Source: an uncultured Oceanisphaera sp.
GTDB lineage: Bacteria > Pseudomonadota > Gammaproteobacteria > Enterobacterales > Aeromonadaceae
Reading direction: 5' to 3'
NCBI RefSeq assembly: GCF_947495715.1
Contig: NZ_CANLZU010000021.1
Span: 1-64,000, forward strand
DNA length: 64,000 nt
Positions within the stretch are counted from its first letter, which is position 1, and each line of letters begins with the position of its first letter. A model generated the notes under the pieces. The model was not told the DNA's origin. It worked only from the letters and a program-made list of their open reading frames with translations, and did no database searches. Position numbers and translations under genes: made by a program. Positions 56,839 to 64,000 of the stretch are shown here, piece after piece.

Positions 56839-58551
56839 ATGACCATACCAATCAACACCTCCCAAAGCGGCCTGGCCAGAAGCCTGGCCGCTTCCGACCA
56901 GTTAAGCGCCGACCAGCTGACCCAGGCGCTCGCGCTGACCCGGCAGGAAGGCAAGTCGCTTAGTACCGTGCTGGTGGAACATCGGTTTCTGTCCAGTATC
57001 GAGCTGGCCCACTTCTGCGAGCGGGAATACGGGCTGCCGCTGACCGACCTGGATGAGATAGCGCCGGATCAGGTTCCGCCCCAGTACATGAGCATGGATC
57101 TGATTGAGCGCCATCATGTGGCGCCTGTCATGCTGCAGGGCCGGGTGCTGTATCTGGCGATGTCGGACCCTACCAAGGTGTCCGCGCTGGAAGACTTCGG
57201 CTTTCGCTTCAACCTGGTTACCGATGCCGTTCTGGTAGAGGAAGACAAGCTGCAACTGCTGCTTGCTCGCCTGCAACAGGCCGGTGACGCACTCGATCTG
57301 GATCATATCGAAGATAACGATATTGCCGACCTCGAGCTGGGTGAAGATCCCGAAGAGCGTTATCACGACGAGCTGGGCAAGTCCGACGACGATGCTCCCA
57401 TCGTCCGCTACATCAACAAGATCATACTGGATGCGGTGCGTCGCGAAGCCTCGGATCTGCACTTCGAACCCTATGAGCGCTTCTATCGTATTCGCTTTCG
57501 CATCGACGGCATGCTGCACGAAATCGCCTCGCCACCGGTCAACCTGGGCACCCGTTTTGCCGCCCGACTCAAGGTAATGGCGCGACTGGATATCGCCGAG
57601 CGACGATTGCCGCAGGATGGTCGTATCAAGATCAAGCTGACCCGCAACAAATCGGTAGACATGCGGGTCAACAGCCTGCCCACCCAGTGGGGCGAAAAAA
57701 TCGTAATGCGGATCCTCGACAGTTCGGCCGCCAAGCTGGATATCGACAAACTCGGCTACGACGAACAGCAAAAACAGCTGTATCTGGACGCGCTGAAAAA
57801 GCCTCAGGGCATGATACTGGTAACCGGCCCGACCGGCTCGGGCAAGACGGTGTCGCTCTATACCGGCTTAAGCATACTGAACACCGTCAGCGCCAATATT
57901 TCCACTGCCGAAGATCCGGTCGAGATCACCCTGCCCGGCATCAACCAGGTGCAGATCAATCCCAAGTCGGGACTCAGCTTCGCTCACGCCCTGCGCGCCT
58001 TTCTGCGGCAGGATCCGGATATCATCATGGTGGGGGAAATACGGGATCTGGAAACCGCCGAAATTGCGGTCAAGGCCGCCCAGACCGGGCACCTGGTGCT
58101 TTCTACCCTGCACACCAACTCCGCCGCCGAAACCCTGACCCGCCTCAGCAACATGGGGCTGCCCGCCTATAACATTGCCTCTTCGGTCACCCTGATCATG
58201 GCCCAGCGGCTGGCGCGCAAACTCTGCCTCGAATGCAGACAGCAAGAGCAGATCCCCGAAGAGCAACTGCGGGAGCTCGGTTTCGGTGCCGGCCAACTGA
58301 GCTCGCCCCCGACGCTGTACCGGGCCGTCGGCTGCAAACACTGCACCGAAGGCTACAAGGGCCGCATCGGCATCTATGAGGTGCTGCCGATGAGCAGTAC
58401 CCTGGCCAACCTGATCATGGAGGGCGCCAACTCGCTGACACTGGCCCGGGCGGCGGCAGAGTCCGGCATGATCAGCCTGCGGCAGGCGGCGCTGGAAAAG
58501 GCCCGACTCGGCATCATCAGCCTGGCGGAAGTCAACCGCATCACCCTTTAG
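56839..58551 (+). CDS. pilB: Type IV pilus assembly ATPase
   Basis: The 570-aa GspE/PilB-family extension motor has an N-terminal MshEN-like domain (about 1-150), Walker A GPTGSGKT near 330, Asp boxes, Walker B ([16 protein letters not shown]) and His box ([12 protein letters not shown]). A zinc tetracysteine is formed by CLEC (about 462-465) and CKHC (about 499-502). It powers pilus polymerisation at the inner membrane with PilC. It is in the pilA-pilB-pilC-(E10)-pilD run. Confidence 0.96.
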   Translation: MTIPINTSQSGLARSLAASDQLSADQLTQALALTRQEGKSLSTVLVEHRFLSSIELAHFCEREYGLPLTDLDEIAPDQVPPQYMSMDLIERHHVAPVMLQGRVLYLAMSDPTKVSALEDFGFRFNLVTDAVLVEEDKLQLLLARLQQAGDALDLDHIEDNDIADLELGEDPEERYHDELGKSDDDAPIVRYINKIILDAVRREASDLHFEPYERFYRIRFRIDGMLHEIASPPVNLGTRFAARLKVMARLDIAERRLPQDGRIKIKLTRNKSVDMRVNSLPTQWGEKIVMRILDSSAAKLDIDKLGYDEQQKQLYLDALKKPQGMILVTGPTGSGKTVSLYTGLSILNTVSANISTAEDPVEITLPGINQVQINPKSGLSFAHALRAFLRQDPDIIMVGEIRDLETAEIAVKAAQTGHLVLSTLHTNSAAETLTRLSNMGLPAYNIASSVTLIMAQRLARKLCLECRQQEQIPEEQLRELGFGAGQLSSPPTLYRAVGCKHCTEGYKGRIGIYEVLPMSSTLANLIMEGANSLTLARAAAESGMISLRQAALEKARLGIISLAEVNRITL

Positions 58552-58590
58552 CCGACGGCTCTCTCCGGCCAGGAAACATAAGGATGTGTC

Positions 58591-59817
58591 ATGGCAGCAG
58601 CAAAAAAAAGCAGCGCTCAGCCCTACCAGTGGGAAGGCCTGAACCGACGCGGACAGAAGGTGTCCGGCTTTATGCTGGCGGCCAACGTGCAGGCGGTCAA
58701 GCGCGACCTGCAGCGCCAGGGGGTCAGTACCACCAGGGTTAAACGCAAGCGCGAGAGCCTTCTTTCCCGGCGCAAGAATGTCATCAAACCGATGGACATC
58801 GCGGTGATCACCCGCCAGGTGGCCACCATGCTCAGCGCCGGGGTGCCTCTGGTGCAAACCCTGCAGATCATCTCCCGCTCTTCCCAGAAAAGCAGCATTC
58901 GCGAACTGACCGGAATCATTGCCAGCGATGTGGAAGGCGGTACCCCGCTCTCCGAGGCGCTGAAGAAATTCCCACGCCAGTTTGATGAGCTGTATTGTGA
59001 TCTGGTGCATTCCGGCGAGCAGACCGGTGCCCTGGATCATATCTTCGCTCAGATTGCCATTTACCGGGAAAAGGCCGAGGCGCTGAAGTCGAAGATTAGA
59101 AAAGCCCTGTTCTACCCGGCCATGGTGATACTGGTGGCCATTATCGTTACCTCGATTCTGCTGCTGTTCGTGATTCCGCAGTTTGAAGAAATTTTCGCCG
59201 GATTCGGCGCCACCCTGCCCATGTTTACCCAGATGGTCATCATGCTGTCTCGCTGGATGCAGGACTACTGGCTCTATATTCTGGCCGCCACCGTGGCGGC
59301 GATATTCACCTATGTGCGCGCCTGGCGTCATTCGGAAAAAGTACGCGATGCCACCGATCGCTTTGTGCTGCGCCTGCCGGTGGTGGGCGACATATTGCAC
59401 AAGGCCGCCCTGGCCCGTTTTGCCCGCACTCTGGCCACCACCTTTTCTGCCGGTATTCCGCTGGTAGAAGGGCTGGTTTCCTCCGCCGGCGCCAGCGGCA
59501 ACGTGGTCTATCGTCAGGCGGTGATGATGGTTCGCTCCGAGGTGATGGCCGGCATGCAGATGAACCTGGCCCTGCGCTCGACCCAGCTGTTTCCGGATAT
59601 GGTGGTGCAGATGGTGATGATTGGCGAGGAGTCCGGCGCCATCGACGACATGATGAACAAGGTGGCGGTGATTTACGAACGGGAAGTGGATGATGCGGTA
59701 GACGGCCTTACCAGCCTGATTGAGCCGCTGATCATGGTGGTACTGGGTATTCTGGTTGGCGGCCTGGTCATTGCCATGTATCTTCCCATCTTTGACCTGG
59801 GTAACGTGGTACGCTGA
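58591..59817 (+). CDS. pilC: Type IV pilus inner-membrane platform protein
   Basis: The 408-aa GspF-family protein has two homologous cytoplasmic helical domains, each followed by membrane spans. Repeated motifs are RQVATMLSAGVPLVQTLQ in the first and RTLATTFSAGIPLVEGL in the second, with the C-terminal block IEPLIMVVLGILVGGLVIAM. It links the PilB motor to the growing pilus. A 419-bp gap filled by element E10 separates it from pilD. Confidence 0.96.
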   Translation: MAAAKKSSAQPYQWEGLNRRGQKVSGFMLAANVQAVKRDLQRQGVSTTRVKRKRESLLSRRKNVIKPMDIAVITRQVATMLSAGVPLVQTLQIISRSSQKSSIRELTGIIASDVEGGTPLSEALKKFPRQFDELYCDLVHSGEQTGALDHIFAQIAIYREKAEALKSKIRKALFYPAMVILVAIIVTSILLLFVIPQFEEIFAGFGATLPMFTQMVIMLSRWMQDYWLYILAATVAAIFTYVRAWRHSEKVRDATDRFVLRLPVVGDILHKAALARFARTLATTFSAGIPLVEGLVSSAGASGNVVYRQAVMMVRSEVMAGMQMNLALRSTQLFPDMVVQMVMIGEESGAIDDMMNKVAVIYEREVDDAVDGLTSLIEPLIMVVLGILVGGLVIAMYLPIFDLGNVVR

Positions 59818-59850
59818 GCCCTGCTTGCTTGTTGGGCCGTGCAGATTCGT

Positions 59851-60176
59851 CGGACAAAGGGCTCTGCTTCACGACACGCCGTAAACCCCTCCATGGGGGC
59901 TCCGCCGCGCCATCTGACCGCCATGGATGGCGGAAATGTCTAAAATGCAGGAGCATTTTTAGACCATGGCGCGAAGGGTCGTGAATCAGACGCCCTTTCC
60001 CCTCCTGTACTTACCCCGAGTTGCCGGGCAGCACCAACAGGCGGCGCCGCAGATGCACGAAGCAGCATCAGGGATTACCGTAGCCGACCGTCAAATTCCA
60101 TGGAAGGCATTTGCCGAGCGTCCCATGGAGGGGCTTGAAGCGTGTCGGCGCAGGTAACCCTGATGTTGCTTCGCGG
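59851..60176. repeat. Paired ANGGA-hairpin element E10 with internal insertion
   Basis: A reversed unit (59851-60001) is expanded by a roughly 50-nt insertion in its first hairpin (about 59914-59964). The insert itself folds as CCGCC-ATGGAT-GGCGG and as a GTCTAAAATGC/GCATTTTTAGAC stem with AGGA loop. A linker with CCGAGTTGCC leads to a forward unit (60057-60176) with loops ATGGAA and ATGGAG. It occupies the pilC-pilD gap in the sense strand of the pil operon. Confidence 0.8.
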
Positions 60177-60236
60177 TGCAGGATTAACAGACTACTTGCC
60201 TCCGGACAAACCGAAAGAAGCTAACGTGGAAACCTC

Positions 60237-61091
60237 ATGACCCAACTGCTCGACAATACCGCTCTGCTTTATATTGTTATCCCCCTGCTCGGCCTGCTGG
60301 TGGGCAGCTTTCTCAATGTGGTGATCCATCGGCTGCCGCTGATGCTGCAACGCGACTGGCAACAGGAATGCGCCGAGTTTAACGGTCAGCCGCCGGCCGA
60401 ACTGCCGACCTTCAACCTGTGCACTCCCCGCTCCCGCTGCCCTCATTGCCAGCATCAACTGAGCGCGCTCGACAATATTCCCCTGCTTAGCTGGTGCTGG
60501 TTGCGGGGCCGCTGCCGCTATTGCCGGGCCGGCGTCAGCAAGCGCTACCCGCTGGTCGAACTGGCGTCGGCGGCGCTGGCGGCGCTGGCGCTGTGGCGTT
60601 TCGGCGCCAGCCCGCAGTTGCTGGCCGCCCTGCTGTTCAGCTGGGTGTTGCTGTGCATGACCCTGATCGACATCGATCACCTGCTGCTGCCCGACAACCT
60701 GACCCTGCCGTTGCTGTGGCTGGGGCTGCTGCTTAACATCAACGACTTGTTCGTGTCCCTGTCCTCGGCCGTGCTCGGTGCCGCCCTGGGCTACGGCATA
60801 CTGTGGAGCCTGTTCTGGCTGTTCAAGCTGGCCACCGGCAAGGAAGGCATGGGCTATGGCGACTTCAAGCTGCTGGCCGCCATCGGTGCCTGGTTTGGCT
60901 GGCAGGCGCTGCTGCCGGTGCTGTTGCTGGCGTCTTTGGTGGGCTCGGTGCTGGGGCTGGCGCTGATGGCGAGCAAGCGACTGGGGGAAGACAGGGTACT
61001 GCCCTTTGGTCCGGCACTGGCGCTGGCCGGCTGGGTGTATTTGTTGTGGGGAACCGACGTGATAAACATTTACTGGAGTCTGGCGCTGTGA
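60237..61091 (+). CDS. pilD: Prepilin peptidase / N-methyltransferase
   Basis: The 284-aa inner-membrane aspartic peptidase cleaves and methylates prepilins, and usually type II secretion pseudopilins as well. The cytoplasmic zinc motif is Cys68-x2-Cys71...Cys93-x2-Cys96. The two catalytic Asp are in TLIDIDHLLLPD and GMGYGDFKLL. About eight membrane spans are visible. It overlaps coaE by four bases (GTGA). Confidence 0.96.
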   Translation: MTQLLDNTALLYIVIPLLGLLVGSFLNVVIHRLPLMLQRDWQQECAEFNGQPPAELPTFNLCTPRSRCPHCQHQLSALDNIPLLSWCWLRGRCRYCRAGVSKRYPLVELASAALAALALWRFGASPQLLAALLFSWVLLCMTLIDIDHLLLPDNLTLPLLWLGLLLNINDLFVSLSSAVLGAALGYGILWSLFWLFKLATGKEGMGYGDFKLLAAIGAWFGWQALLPVLLLASLVGSVLGLALMASKRLGEDRVLPFGPALALAGWVYLLWGTDVINIYWSLAL

Positions 61092-61693
61092 GCTATGTCA
61101 TCGGGCTGACCGGCGGCATCGGCAGCGGCAAGAGCACTGTGGCCAACCTGTTTGCCGAACTGGGCGTAGAGGTGGTGGATGCGGACATCATCGCCCGCGA
61201 GGTAGTCGCTCCGGGCGAGCCGGCGCTGGCCGCCATTGCCGCCCGTTTCGGACCCGACATCATAGCGGCAGACGGCAGCCTTGACCGGCGCGAACTGCGC
61301 ACCAGAGTGTTCGACAATCCGGACGATAAAGACTGGCTCAACGCCCTGCTGCACCCGCTGATCCGTGAACGCATGATCTCGGCCTGCGCCGCCGCCCATT
61401 CTGCTTATTGCCTGCTGGTGGTGCCGCTGTTGGTAGAAAACAAGCTGACCGGTTTATGCCAGCGGGTGCTGGTGGTGGATGTCTCTCCCGAGCAGCAGCT
61501 GGCCCGCACCATTCGACGCGATCAGAGCAACGAGGCGCAAATTCGCGCCATCATGGCCGCCCAGGCCAGCCGGGAACAACGCCTGGCCGCCGCCGACGAC
61601 GTTATCAATAACAACAGCCCCGACCAAGCGGGGCTGAAACAACAGGTGGCACGGCTGCACAGAGAGTATCTGGCCCGGGTCCGGAGCAACTAG
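61088..61693 (+). CDS. coaE: Dephospho-CoA kinase
   Basis: The 201-aa P-loop kinase performs the last step of coenzyme A synthesis. GLTGGIGSGKST (6-17) is the nucleotide-binding loop, and DADIIAREVVAPGEPAL and LHPLIRERM are family motifs. The GTG start overlaps the pilD stop and gives the usual length; a longer in-frame reading lies within pilD. In related genomes zapD (yacF) and yacG follow; here a convergent gene of unknown role follows instead. Confidence 0.96.
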   Translation: MSYVIGLTGGIGSGKSTVANLFAELGVEVVDADIIAREVVAPGEPALAAIAARFGPDIIAADGSLDRRELRTRVFDNPDDKDWLNALLHPLIRERMISACAAAHSAYCLLVVPLLVENKLTGLCQRVLVVDVSPEQQLARTIRRDQSNEAQIRAIMAAQASREQRLAAADDVINNNSPDQAGLKQQVARLHREYLARVRSN

Positions 61694-61701
61694 TCCGGAC
61701 C
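61678..61701. terminator. Hairpin around the coaE stop codon
   Basis: GGTCCGGA (61678-61685) and TCCGGACC (61694-61701) form a perfect 8-bp stem whose loop contains the TAG stop of coaE. No T-tract follows. It lies between convergent genes, so it may end or protect the coaE mRNA. Confidence 0.45.
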
Positions 61702-61707
61702 AAATGC

Positions 61708-62895
61708 TCAGAGGATCACACCGCCGCCCTCGGCGGTTTGAGTGCTTTCCCGGGGCGGTGACTTGCTGGCCGAGCTTTTACGCGGGGCCGGCTTGCGAAC
61801 CGGCGCCTTGGCGGGACGTACTATCTGTCCTTTTTCCACCAGGCCGGCGTCTCCTTCCACCAGTCTGGCATAGGCCATTTTGGGCTTGACCGTGGTAATG
61901 CGAATCTTGCCAATGGCTGCTTCATCCTGGCCCAGCACCTCGCCGGTGTAGGGATCCACCAGTTTTTCGCCCAGGCTGTAGACGGTAAAATAGCTACCGT
62001 TTTTCAGGGTCTTGCCGCCCTGGTTGATGATCACCCGGTTCCCGGTCACGCCGATCACCCGCAGCGGATAGATATTCTCCATCGACTCCTGGAAAATCCG
62101 CGTTACCGCCTGGTTGATCAGCCCGTTCAGGTTGCCGTTTTTGGCACTCAAGCTGACGGTATCGGACCACTTCACCTGGCGGGTTGGCACCTCGATGATC
62201 TGGTAGCGCACTTTAAGCGCGCTGCGGGCATAATGGTTGACCTCGCCGGTGAGCGCCACGCTTTCCGACCAGCGCCGGGTGCCGGCCTTTTCCACCTTGC
62301 CCACCACCATGTAGTCGAGCCCCAGCACCTGACCCATGCGGGCCTTTTCGGTCAGGGCGGTGTTATCGCTCTCCCACAGCTGGCGTTCGCGCTGATAGGC
62401 CTGATCCTGCTCTCGATCCAACACCGCAAAGCGCCGGCTCTGGGTGTAGAGATCCTGCAAATCACGGCTGAAGGTGGCACCATGACTGCCCTTGAAGGGC
62501 AGCACCGCCAGCTTGCGCCGGCTGTCGGCGGACCTGCCCGCCGGCTTGTAACGCAGCACGTTGACGTGCAGCTCTACCCGGCAGCCGGCGTCGTCGCACT
62601 GCTGCGACAGCATCTGATAGCTGTCCACCATGCCCTTGGCGGCCATGCGGCCGTCCCGCTGGGTGTGGGTCAGGCTTTCGGTTTCACCGTTTTTCTTGTG
62701 CAGCAACTGCTCGACCTGCTGCGAGCTGTTGATGTCCACGCCGTTGACCTGGCGCACCGCTTCCACCAGGGCGTTTTCTACCGCCAACTGCTCGGTCACA
62801 CCGAAACCGCTCACCTGCACCGGGGTGACATCAGCTCGGGCGTGACCGGCCAGCAGGCACAATGGCAGCAGCGCTGCCAGCAACCATGTTTTCAT
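61708..62895 (-). CDS. Exported protein of unknown role with FlgT/CsgG-like domain order
   Basis: The 395-aa protein has a Sec signal peptide ending at GHARA (about 21) and no lipobox. The N-part (about 25-115) has a VSGFGVTEQLAVENALVEAV segment like the N-domain of FlgT-type proteins. A middle part with KLAVLPFKG, RRFAVLDREQDQAY and GLDYMVVGKV resembles the CsgG/FlgT nucleotide-fold-like domain. A C-part (about 285-365, VIINQGGKTLKNGSYFTVY) looks like a small beta-barrel. A Lys/Arg/Pro/Ser-rich tail ends the protein. It begins 10 bases after the upstream gene, so they form an operon. I do not recognise a specific function; an envelope role is inferred. Confidence 0.6.
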   Translation of the reverse strand: MKTWLLAALLPLCLLAGHARADVTPVQVSGFGVTEQLAVENALVEAVRQVNGVDINSSQQVEQLLHKKNGETESLTHTQRDGRMAAKGMVDSYQMLSQQCDDAGCRVELHVNVLRYKPAGRSADSRRKLAVLPFKGSHGATFSRDLQDLYTQSRRFAVLDREQDQAYQRERQLWESDNTALTEKARMGQVLGLDYMVVGKVEKAGTRRWSESVALTGEVNHYARSALKVRYQIIEVPTRQVKWSDTVSLSAKNGNLNGLINQAVTRIFQESMENIYPLRVIGVTGNRVIINQGGKTLKNGSYFTVYSLGEKLVDPYTGEVLGQDEAAIGKIRITTVKPKMAYARLVEGDAGLVEKGQIVRPAKAPVRKPAPRKSSASKSPPRESTQTAEGGGVIL

Positions 62896-62905
62896 GCTCT
62901 GCTCC

Positions 62906-64000
62906 TCAGAAATCCGATATGTCCATCATGTCCATGCTGGCGCCCTGGTTGCTGCCAGATTGATAACCGTTCTGCCCCTGTTGCCCCGGCACCTTGCCAG
63001 CCTTGAAGGTACGCATGGCCTGCTCTTTCTGCGGATGCCAGGCCACCACCACCCCGTTGATCTCGCGGTTGGAAATCGGGTGCTTGTGAGTCCATCGTTT
63101 GGCTACCTGCAGCCCCACCAGACCTTTTACCGACGAGCTCATGCGCGACATCTGCCGGGTTTCCTTCAGCAAAGTAGTGGTCGTCTCTTCCAGAGTTTCC
63201 TCACCGGCATCGGTTTTGGTCAGGGTGGCATTGCGCTCCCGTTCCTGACCTTTGGTATTTTGGGTTTCCATGCTGCCGTAAAGGTTATAGGCCTCGGAAA
63301 TATGGGCATAGGCCTCCTGTTCCGCCTCGATAAAGGCGAAATCCCGGTTGTCGTTGCACTCCTCGTAGTCCACCGGGTTGCAGTCATTGCCGGCCATGCC
63401 GAACGACACCAGCATGGGATACCCCTGCTCGTCACGCATCATCTTGACGCCGTATTCGTACATCAGGTTGGCCTTGTTGGACTCCAGAAAGCTGTCCAGA
63501 TTGATCCCGCGCTTTTCCGGCTCGGGCTCCACATGCCCCTTGCTCTGGCGCAGGGACGCCAGCACGTTTTTCATCTTGTTGGAGGTAGACAGCACCGCCG
63601 CCACCGAGGTGTTGCCGTTGGTGTCGGTGATCTCGAAGGTGCGAATGATCATGGCACCGCCGATTTCCCCCCGGGAGCGGGTTCCCACGGTGCGGCTGAT
63701 GGCCTTGCGCATCATCAGCTTGCGCTTGGATGGCGGTGCGGCATTGAATTCCTCGGGATCCACTCCCAGCTCCACCAGCTTTTGATCCAGCGAGGCGTCA
63801 GCCACCGCCACCAGCTTGTCGAACATGGCGTCCAGCTTGCCGCTGCGCTGCAGCTCTTCCGGGGTAAATTCCGGCCCCTGGTTGGTTGTAAATGCTTCCC
63901 GCGCCACGTCGGAAGAAATGCTGATATACAGCTCCTTGATCAGCGCTTCCCGCGCCTTGGTCTGGGCCTGCAGATAGGCGATGCTGCGGGCATCGGCCCA
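62906..64000 (-). CDS. Uncharacterised protein, partial (5-prime end outside window)
   Basis: The reading frame is open to the last base of the window, so at least 364 residues are visible and the start is missing. A GTG at 63907 could be read as a start, but coding continues upstream (ADARSIAYLQAQTKAREALI), so I treat it as internal. The visible part has a helical Ala/Lys-rich N-portion, a centre with CNPVDYEECNDNRDF, a block SVKGLVGLQVAKRW, and a Gln/Gly/Asn-rich end (VPGQQGQNGYQSGSNQG). No catalytic motif is recognised. It is cotranscribed with the exported gene downstream. Confidence 0.6.
   Translation of the reverse strand, partial: WADARSIAYLQAQTKAREALIKELYISISSDVAREAFTTNQGPEFTPEELQRSGKLDAMFDKLVAVADASLDQKLVELGVDPEEFNAAPPSKRKLMMRKAISRTVGTRSRGEIGGAMIIRTFEITDTNGNTSVAAVLSTSNKMKNVLASLRQSKGHVEPEPEKRGINLDSFLESNKANLMYEYGVKMMRDEQGYPMLVSFGMAGNDCNPVDYEECNDNRDFAFIEAEQEAYAHISEAYNLYGSMETQNTKGQERERNATLTKTDAGEETLEETTTTLLKETRQMSRMSSSVKGLVGLQVAKRWTHKHPISNREINGVVVAWHPQKEQAMRTFKAGKVPGQQGQNGYQSGSNQGASMDMMDISDF

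Noticed and set aside
62906-63907. Reading the last gene as complete, with GTG at 63907
   Set aside because: Coding-like sequence continues in frame to base 64000 without a stop, so the gene is most likely cut by the window edge.

Overview
The window comes from the chromosome of a GC-rich, respiring gammaproteobacterium. Gene content and order fit the Aeromonadales best (an Oceanimonas/Oceanisphaera/Zobellella-like organism): artPIQM beside argR and mdh, pdhR-aceE-aceF-lpd, nadC/ampD next to pilABCD-coaE, glnK-amtB with a sigma-54 type promoter, and an FbpABC iron system. The genus is inferred from these neighbourhoods only. No rRNA, tRNA, CRISPR array, prophage or complete insertion sequence was seen.

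Layout. Positions 149-3604 hold the electron-transfer flavoprotein (etfA, etfB) and, divergently, ETF:ubiquinone oxidoreductase. Positions 4063-11372 (minus strand) form a valine/isoleucine degradation cluster: thiolase, mmsA, acyl-CoA dehydrogenase, 3-hydroxyisobutyryl-CoA hydrolase, mmsB and a short-chain dehydrogenase. Positions 11720-18378 (plus strand) are the leucine/isovalerate operon liuABCDE. The acyl-CoA dehydrogenases pass electrons to ETF and then to quinone, so the first 18 kb is one metabolic unit. Next come mdh, the arginine importer artPIQM and argR (18.8-23.3 kb); a DyP peroxidase and fbpABC (23.6-28.4 kb); amtB-glnK, arfB, yacL and a sterol-desaturase-like gene (29-32.8 kb); xanP (33.6-35 kb); a piuC/TonB-receptor iron pair (35-38.4 kb); acnB, a patatin/BamA-type protein and a chemoreceptor (39-46.2 kb); the pyruvate dehydrogenase operon with its regulator (46.4-53.4 kb); nadC, a retropepsin-like gene, ampD, the type IV pilus genes pilABCD, and coaE (53.7-61.7 kb); and finally two exported proteins of unknown role, the last cut by the window edge.

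The most unusual content is between the genes. Seventeen copies of a roughly 100-bp palindromic unit occupy ten intergenic gaps: three single copies and seven inverted pairs. Each unit folds into an outer stem enclosing two hairpins. In nearly every copy both hairpins end in a six-base loop of the form ANGGAN, while the stem sequences differ between copies in a complementary way. ANGGA in a hairpin loop is the recognition feature of the RNA-binding protein CsrA/RsmA, so these elements could be transcribed CsrA ligands; that is inference. Some pairs sit inside larger elements with ATACCAAT-type inverted ends, and two units carry further hairpin-forming insertions. Other repeats include arrays of 7-bp units in facing orientation, a 264-bp MITE with TA target duplication, a C-rich 70-bp repeat in the valine cluster, and a small palindrome GGTCGAATAAATTCGACC.

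Regulatory sites I can point to: ARG-box-like palindromes between artP and argR, two PdhR boxes upstream of pdhR, Fur-like boxes upstream of fbpA and the TonB receptor, a -24/-12 promoter with NtrC-like sites upstream of glnK, and several intrinsic terminators.
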